Positions 57,211-64,000 of a stretch of 64,000 nucleotides of DNA are shown here, in pieces. How positions within the stretch are numbered: position 1 is the stretch's first letter; each line of letters starts with the position of its first letter. The stretch is from positions 807,079-871,078 of the forward strand of contig NW_006920418.1 in the NCBI RefSeq assembly GCF_000344685.1. The letters run 5' to 3'. The position numbers and the translations under genes are program-made. The DNA comes from Gloeophyllum trabeum ATCC 11539 (taxonomy: Eukaryota > Basidiomycota > Agaricomycetes > Gloeophyllales > Gloeophyllaceae). A model generated the notes under the pieces. The model had not been told where the DNA came from, searched no databases, and worked only from the letters and a program-made list of their open reading frames with translations.

Positions 57211-59118
57211 ACATCAGACATCATGTGTATGTTCAATCAGACTTTTAAAACAGCTCCTTTGTTGGTCATTGCCTTCGCTCCTTTGCTCCCTTCCTTCACC
57301 AAGTTCCACTCTCCCCCCACTAACTCCCTTTGGGCATGGTGCATGTGGCGCTCTCTCTCCTCCTCCCTCACATGCACCGATGTCTACTTTACTGGCTTGA
57401 TTGTCATTGTGAGGCACATAAAGTGTGTGAGGGAGGTTCTCATTCTTTGCAAGTCTTCTTGCCTTAATCATGTACACTCTTTAGGTAATGGTTCTTTATG
57501 TCCTCCCATGTTTCTCTTGCTGTGCCTATATGCCCTCGTATGTTGTCTTCCTGCCTTCCATTGATGGTGCAACTCAACTCAGTCCAGGTCTGTCTACAAT
57601 GGCCTGTTTTTTTGCACACTTATGCCAGGCAGCTCATGATGTCGGGTGCCCACTGTTTAACTAGAATATCCTAGTGTGGCTGCCTGTAGTATCGCTGGAA
57701 GAAGGAGCTATTGCAAGCATCACATCATATCTCCAGCAAGGTCACATGGATTTTGTGATCTGATTTTCATAAGAAGATCCACTCATTACATTTGCACATT
57801 AGACTGTTGAAGTGCTGCTCATATGATTTATTTATGATTTGCACATATGACCCCATGACATGAATTTCTTATCAGATTTGTCTGGCTGCGTAGGGATACA
57901 TGAAAGATTGGCTTTTGTAAATGATTCTAGGGCACACAAAAGATATTCTTTATTGACAATTTTGAAGCTTGTAATATATATTTGCTATTTCATTCCCAGC
58001 GTAAACCACACAAATGATATACTTATAGCCACAGTAGAAACATATAAGAAAAGTTTCTGTATTGTATACCATTTTGGAGATGAAATTAGAAAATGTTTTG
58101 TAGCCCATCCAAACAGTTTGCAAGGGCAAAAGGTTGTATGAAAGGGAATTTCTTGGGCTCCGATTGGTTGGGAATTCCATATCCTGCAGCCACCTAGTCT
58201 CAAAGGGATTATTCTATTTGGCACCCAGTACAGGAGATTTGTACTTTTCTAATTTGGCAATTGGGGTTTCTGAGACTTTCGAGTGTGACATTTTTTATTC
58301 AGGACTATCAAGAATCCCATCAGCTGGGAGATGTGTTCTCCAAACCAATTGTGAACAGTCCAGCAAACGTGGTAGTGGGGTCACCCAGTAACTGCAGCTG
58401 CAGCTAGTATACCTCCAGAAGTTACTGACAGATTTCTACACATTGGAGGAATATTACCAGGCAGTGGACTTCATACTTTTGGGGACAGCAAGCTTATGGA
58501 TCCCATGCCATACTACCCTACAGTCTCTTCCCAGCTGGGGACTTTACAGTTGACCACAATGGCTACTCAGCCACCATCAAGATGAGATGATGATGCTTAC
58601 TGAGTCTATCAAGTCTCTGACTCAGGTGCTAGAATTTGACAAAAGTTCTAGCGGGGAACAGCACCTGGGCCTAGGATGGGTGATCTTTGTATTGTGGCCA
58701 CCTGGCTGCATGATTGCTTCTTGCCCCCAGGTGATGGAAGATATGCAGGTGAGATTAGGGTGTTCAGGGCCATGTGGTCCTGCCCAGTGTAGCAGATGTA
58801 CGAAGGTTGATTCCAGGAGAGTCCGGGTCCAGGTCAATCTGGCTAATAAGAGCATCCAAGACCTTGATATCCTCTTCAGTGGGACTTATGTCAAGGTCCT
58901 TCTTGGGTTTGAAGGCTTTCTTGATTCACTTTTTATTGTAGTGACTTGTGTCCATCAAGGGCAGCAGAAGGACCTTTTGATCATCTAAATTTTGCTGCCA
59001 CTAGGTGCAATGTCGAGGACATGAGCAATAGTCAGAGGAGGAAGGGAGATGGTCAAGGCAATAAGGACATCATGTGCATGGTGGTGATTGTGATTATGCC
59101 TTGATGCTTCTTGCCTGA
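57211..59118. other. Repeat-rich region without an identifiable gene
   Basis: AT-richer DNA with scattered short frames. One frame near 58490-58590 on the plus strand looks protein-like (YGSHAILPYSLFPAGDFTV), but it is interrupted and belongs to no family I recognise. Old transposon remains are the likely content. Confidence 0.35.
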
Positions 59119-59325
59119 CTACTTACCGTGATAAGTGCACTTCTTACCATCTTGCATATTGCTGCTGCTGCCCTGAGGGTGCTGCTGCTGCTGCAAAGAG
59201 AAGAAAGGATCACCCAGCTTATGCTTCACTGCTGAGATCTTCTGGATGCCAAGTGGTGTCATCTTCTCATTCTGAGATTGCTCCCAGGCAGTGATGAAAG
59301 CCTCCCTGACTGTCTTGATGTCCAA
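59119..59325 (-). pseudogene. Retrotransposon gag-like fragment
   Basis: The frame contains IKTVREAFITAWEQSQNEKM, a helical capsid-like stretch, then a Gln run (FFSLQQQQHPQGSSSN) and KKCTYHGK, which looks like the start of a zinc-knuckle or protease-proximal segment cut off by a stop. No pol domain could be recognised downstream. Assignment to gag is by resemblance only. Confidence 0.35.
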
Positions 59326-59629
59326 TATGTCAGAAAAATCGAAAATGCCATATCATAAATGATCTGGTCTAGCCAGGCGTGATCAGACTGTCAGGTTTGG
59401 GACCCCCTGATTAGATTCAAAAACTCATTATATGTTGTGATCAGCCTTACAAGCCCTGATCAGCTTGACAAGGCCTGATCAGGCTTGTGGTGAAATATAA
59501 TAAGAAAAGACTAGTGCTACCACCTCAGTCCCAATTACTACCTCACTAGCACTTTGACGTCGATTACGGAGCCTATGTATACCCTACTCAACTACAACCA
59601 CTCTATTTACCACAGGCAATGTTATTCTG

Positions 59630-59726
59630 ACCGGGATTCGAACGCTATGCTACCGTGTTACTTCACTGTGACAAACATTCACTGCAAGTACACCACTACA
59701 CCAACGCGCATTCCTGAACAAGCCAC
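59630..59726 (-). repeat. tRNA-like sequence with pol III A and B boxes (SINE head?)
   Basis: On the minus strand an A-box match TGGTGTAGTGG (59693-59703) is followed by a B-box match GTTCGAATC (59635-59643) about 49 bp later. The T-stem around the B box does not pair well, so this is not a good functional tRNA. A tRNA-derived SINE head reading leftwards is the better reading. Confidence 0.5.
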
Positions 59727-59815
59727 ATAATCACCCTATATATGTCATCTCGCTCCCATACGGAGGCTTATGGGTGATGCCGGTCAGACTGCTATACTGA
59801 ATACAATTCATATTT

Positions 59816-60074
59816 CAGCAAGTTGCAGATCGATGGGCCTCCCCACAAAAAAAGTAGAATAGGATTATTGGTGTACCGCCTGATCGTAATCCACGTTTGG
59901 TTGATTTGTTGCCCGAGTTGGCAATGCATTACTTGGAAGATTGGGAACATTGAGTGATCTCACTCGATTAAGTAGGTCTCATTCTGTCCCGAGTTGGCCC
60001 ACCATCAGCTCGGCTCAGGAATAATCCTATTCTACTTTTTTTGTGGGGAGGCCCATCAATTTGCAACTTGCTGT
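59816..60074. mobile_element. Small inverted-repeat element (53-bp arms)
   Basis: Left arm 59817-59869 starts (C)AGCAAGTTGCAGATCGATGG and ends at AATAGGATTATT. Right arm 60020-60072 is its reverse complement with two or three changes. About 150 bp lie between. The ends CAGC...GCTG recall hAT-type termini, but I found no matching target duplication. It could be a MITE or a nested fragment. Confidence 0.55.
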
Positions 60075-60196
60075 GATAGAAAATGACAACAAAGTAAATA
60101 GTAGCTGGACCTGTGAAAGGCGAAGGCGGTCCCAGCTGTTCATGCCAGATCGAGCGTGACAAGGCCTGACGAGAGCATGATCAGGGCAAATGCAAA

Positions 60197-60228
60197 GCCT
60201 TATAAGGCATGATCATGCCTTATAAGGC
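60197..60228. repeat. 32-bp perfect palindrome
   Basis: GCCTTATAAGGC, then ATGATCAT, then GCCTTATAAGGC: a perfect palindrome made of two smaller palindromes flanking a third. It lies in a cluster of CCTGATCAGG-like motifs (59380-59480 and 60150-60260). Confidence 0.9.
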
Positions 60229-60327
60229 TGTCAGGCTTCGTCAGGCCTGATCAGAGTTTTCATGCTTTTCCAACATAGTCGAAGTCGATTTCTCACCAGA
60301 ACTTGGACTAAAGAATTGTACCAGTGA

Positions 60328-60440
60328 TATGCACTAACACATTGCAGACCCAAAAACTAATGGAAAACAAGCAAACACACCCAGTGGTATAAGTGGAGGC
60401 AGTCAGAGTAGACTGAAGGATAATAAGATAGTTCAAGGGG
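60328..60440. repeat. Dispersed repeat, copy 2
   Basis: Diverged copy of 53707-53822 in the same orientation. Confidence 0.7.
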
Positions 60441-60599
60441 TAAGTTTGGTTCATGACCCTCTGAACCAAGGTCGACATCTGAACTGACCCAACCCTCAGG
60501 TTCACTGGAGGGCCAGGTCAAGGTTCAAGCAATGTCTACTTAGTCCAACCTGAGGTCGAACTGGGGTCAACCATGACCCTCCTCCCCAATATATGCAGC

Positions 60600-60870
60600 T
60601 CAAAACTAGGTAATATCTGCAATGAATTGGGTAATGGAAGGGAAGATGTGCTGGTATTGCAGTCTTGGAATGGTCTTCCAAAAGTTAGCTTCACTGCACT
60701 GATAAGCCTCAAGGATCGTCTGACCCCAGAAATCACGAATTCAATGTCCCTACCCACCTCTTCCGGAGTCCATTTGACATTGCACTCACATGCCCCTACG
60801 CTAGGATTTTTCCAAAAGATTTATCACTTTAACTCTGGACTTTCTAGCATCTTCGAGGCCATCAGCAAAA
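60600..60870 (+). repeat. Dispersed repeat family B, copy 3
   Basis: Contains GATAAGCCTCAAGGATCGTC followed by TGACCCC near 60700, and TTAACTCTGGACTTTCTAGC followed by ATCTTCGAGG near 60830, matching the other two copies. Confidence 0.65.
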
Positions 60871-61295
60871 CAGGAATATTGAGGTACTCCCATGTAGTCC
60901 CTATATGGAGCTGCCGGCTATCCGGTCATTTGCAATGACTTATATGGCGGTGGAATCAGTGCATCAGAGAGCCAGTTGCAGCCCAAATATAATCACGCAG
61001 GCGTGAGACTGAAATCTTGGTAGCACATTATAAGGCCATTACAAGGGCCTCATCATTCTGTTTAAGATACACCATCTTGTTCGTCGTTATATAACCCATT
61101 GGAGACACTCTAGCATCATTGGCCATTCATATACCAGCTAGGTGCATCCCCCGTAATAGGCACCAGATAGTCGTTGTGACTAATGTCAAGAACACGAGAA
61201 AGAATGGTTGACCACCACATGCACAGACTTCCAAGCACAGTGACTTGTGAGTCACATTCACCGCTATAGGTACTATATGACTGGTAACAAGATAG

Positions 61296-64000
61296 CTACA
61301 GTGGGGCATATCCTGCTTGGGTCTCTTCATCCGGAACTTCATCTGAGTCATCCTGATCCACCGGCAGCCTGTCTTCCTCCATCTCTTCGACTTCACTGCC
61401 CTCTTCATCCCCACCGCCATCCTCAAGCTCATCCTCACTAGCATCCTCATCGCCATCCTCACCTTCAACTTCCTCCTGATTCTTGTTATAGCCATAGTTA
61501 CTTTTCCCCGAGTCACTACCATGCTCAAGATTGACTTTGTTCGCTGTTTCCACATCCAGCCGCTCATCTGGAACTGTAGCACCATGACCATCCTCACCAT
61601 CATCAGGAAAGTTGACTTGGTGGTGTCCAACACCCCGCCAGCAAACCTCATGAACATGTCGCGATCGACAAACCTACGGCATACGGCCTGGTTAGTCAGA
61701 GTCAACAGAATAGTAACGGTATGATACACACATGTTCACGTAGTAATATTGCCATTCGTCCTCCTCCCGATCAGGATGGGCAATTGTTGACCTTTCTGTA
61801 ATTGGAATGCGACCATGGGCGAAAGCAGGGATTATGTGTGCCGCCCGAATGACCTCATCTGGATCAAGGAAGCCAAATGCATTTGGATCCGTCACAGGCA
61901 GGAATTGAAGCTGGTGTAGTCTGCGCTTCTTCAAACCACCTTGTAACTGAGGATCCATTCGGAACCATCACACGAAGAGAAATTCGAAGGTCTTGATATT
62001 CGGCATGGTACCAGGAACATTATTTATGATATCAGCATGGAATACGCCAAGGATGTGGCCATAAGCAAAGGGATGATGACCGTCCTTGTGCGCATCTGAT
62101 GCCAACATGAGTATATCACTATGGGTCCGGGGATTCAAGGAATCTTGGCCACGACGGATGTTGTACGTCGTGTAGTTCACTCGGAGCACCTTATGTAGGT
62201 ATAGGCGATTGTTTTGTATGAGGAGTTGCGCCCTCTCTGCATCCATGAACCGAGCTCCTTCCGAAGCTGTATTGGGATCCGCAAGATGCTCGAGTATGTG
62301 GTCTTGGAGCTTTGGTAGGTAGTCCTGCGCTGAATTAGCAATCTTCAACATCATACTAGATATCAGTTACAGACCTTCGTGGTGGGATCAGAGTGATTTT
62401 GTCTCAACCAGTGCGGTAAATACAGAGGGAAGTTCCGAGAGTGCGACATTTGATGATGCGCCTCGGGCGACGTGAATGGCAAGTGCTCCACCCCGCTGCA
62501 GACAAAACCATTGCAGTAGGTACCTGGTGTTTGCAGACATGCCCCTCCCGCCACTGTAAACGTGCCATCTGCCCAACTGGTCGGTTCTTGTTTGTTCAGG
62601 TGTAGAAGCGCTTGACTCGCCTATGCTCAAGCTCTCCCTGACAGAATTATAAGCACTGGGTTCATCAGATTACAGCAATAATACACTCACAGTTTGGGTT
62701 GAATAGGAATCTGTTGTACCAAACATTTATATCTGAGTTGGGTAATCCCCAAGCGCATGCAGCTTGTATGTGGAGAGATTGAGTGTCTTGCATTTGGGAC
62801 CAGGTCTCTGTGATGTTTGGCTGGACACGTTAGAGCGTCTTGCCCGGTGTTGGCGGCGACCGCGGGCAGCTTCTTCTTGAGGTAGCTTTTTTGTATCGAA
62901 ACAGCTACAAGTGTACTTAACAAAGTACTGAAGCTGGGTACTGAGGAATGATGTGGAGGCTCGGAGAAACTGAAGTGTTGTATTGGTATGCATCCAGAGC
63001 TTGGTGCCAGCATGCCACTCAGCCAGGACAAACAAAAGTGTCATGACTGTTTGGTTATGCGGCTCTGGTAGCAGACCTTTGAAGACTGGAATAGCGCACT
63101 CAAAAACAGAACAGCATGAGAATTAGTCAATCATCATGCATGAGTCTCCTTACCTGAAGATAATCTTCAAAGTCCCGAGCTGCAAGCTTCTTCAGGGCCA
63201 AATCATTGTTTGAGAAATGCCGGATTGTAGACCACCCAAACGTTGGAATCTGTCGATATCTGTGAATGTATGAGTGCATTCCAGCTGCAGAGGATGAGAG
63301 CGGGAAATATACCGGTAATTGAATTGCTGTATAGTATCTCCCCTGCATGCATAAAGGACACGTATCAAGTGAGTAAAGACCGCTTTCCAGACACCGTGCT
63401 CAAACTCGTGCAGCAAATCAACTACGAACATGTCAAAAAAGTTGAAGCTGCAAGGCCCTAACTTCTTTGAAAACGCGTTCTGTTTGGAATTTATAAGGAA
63501 TGATTAAGGCCATATAGACGGCAATACACTCACCATAGTCGGGACTAGCGACTCCTTTGCAAGGAGCCCTTTGACGGCAGTACTTTTCACCCCTCGCCCG
63601 TCCTTGTAGATGAAGTTGCGAGCTCTTTCTGTAGTCCGTTGTGCTGGGAAATCATCCATATGGGCATCTCTTTGATGCCGTGTTTCATCGCACTGCATGC
63701 CAATGTCCGATATCTTATCTTTTGGGACCTTACAACGTGGGCATGGACATGAGCCGAAATTGCGGAATGTAGCTAGCAGAACCCTGGCAATCGGAGTCAG
63801 CCTAATCATCGAATCAGTGATTCAGTAGGCCATCAATACTCACTTCTCGGAGTAGTCTGCAGAATAGGTAAAAATCTGAGGATAGACACGTCTTTTTATG
63901 CCATCAGCGCATGTCAGGATGATGCTGTGCTTGTATGCAGAAATGAAATCATCATCCAGCAATATTTCCCAGACTGCATGCATAAGTTCCTGCCGACAGT
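61296..64000 (-). mobile_element. Plavaka-type DNA transposon, transposase gene (partial, frameshifted)
   Basis: The gene enters from the right edge. Pieces in order: ELMHAVWEILLDDDFISAYK and YPQIFTYSADYSEK at 63850-64000; VLLATFRNFGSCPCPRCKVP, with a CPRC zinc-binding-like motif, at 63500-63790; MFVVDLLHEFEHGVWKAVFT around 63400; further exons to 62400; GFLDPDEVIRAAHIIPAFAH and DEWQYYYVNM around 61750-61860; then FVDRDMFMRF near 61650. The series VDLLHEFE.GVWK, GFLDPDEVIR and FVDRDMFMR is characteristic of Plavaka transposases abundant in Agaricomycetes. After MRFAGG the frame must shift by one base to reach VGHHQVNF and an acidic tail ending at 61296, so this copy is broken or has an error in a C-run at 61633-61636. 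Termini not seen. Confidence 0.75.

Noticed and set aside
57187..57564. A 125-codon frame on the plus strand
   Set aside because: No domain, odd Cys/Leu/Ser composition, and it lies in repeat DNA.
58587..58988. A 133-codon frame on the plus strand
   Set aside because: No recognised family and no splice context; more likely a chance frame in old transposon DNA.
59630..59726. A functional tRNA gene
   Set aside because: A and B boxes match, but the T-stem does not pair and no proper acceptor stem is found.

Overview
The window reads as nuclear DNA of a filamentous basidiomycete, most likely an Agaricomycete. Genes are compact and intron-dense (introns of about 50-60 nt with GT..AG ends), many genes are paired head to head, and the protein families are fungal: Svf1, Acl4, Sqt1, a fungal BUB1, Kre9/Knh1-like GPI proteins, an intracellular GH13 amylase, an MLKL-like/NACHT/TPR receptor and a Plavaka-type transposase. 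There are two runs of N (28337-28989 and 55811-56308).

Layout: 1-2.2 kb has no gene I can support. From 2.26 to 53.3 kb the sequence is gene-dense: ataxin-2/Pbp1 (+), BUB1 (-), an NLR-like MLKL-NTD/NACHT/TPR gene (+) with a frameshift, a decayed copy of the next gene, an unknown 770-residue protein (-), a Rho GEF with DH-PH-CNH (+), a secreted beta-propeller protein (-), Sqt1/AAMP (-), an ER protein disulfide isomerase (+), a MULE-like non-autonomous transposon with 9-bp target duplications, a GPI-anchored Ser/Thr-rich wall protein (+), a GH13 alpha-amylase (-), a coiled-coil protein (-), a small unknown protein (+), a GNAT acetyltransferase (-), RNase H2 subunit A (+), Snu66/SART1 (-), an F-box-like protein (+), an RMND1/DUF155 mitochondrial protein (-), Acl4 (-), Svf1 (+) and Oma1 (+).

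From 53.3 kb to the end the DNA is more AT-rich and repeat-dominated: dispersed repeat copies, a direct repeat around an assembly gap, a retroelement gag-like scrap, a tRNA-like SINE head, a 53-bp inverted-repeat element, a 32-bp palindrome, and a Plavaka-type transposon (-) that runs off the right edge and carries a 1-bp frameshift.

The genes do not form one pathway; they are housekeeping functions (translation and ribosome assembly, splicing, spindle checkpoint, Rho signalling, mitochondria, ER folding). The unusual signals are: catalytic motifs carried by micro-exons (4 nt in the amylase; 15 and 13 nt in the PDI); a probable GC-AG intron in the amylase; a run of F-x-P-F-x-[DE] motifs in BUB1; and an NLR gene whose exact 120-bp TPR repeats are broken by a 2-bp deletion, lying next to a decayed gene duplicate. 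I saw no gene cluster that amounts to a clearly new system; the NLR/duplicate locus and the micro-exons are the best leads.
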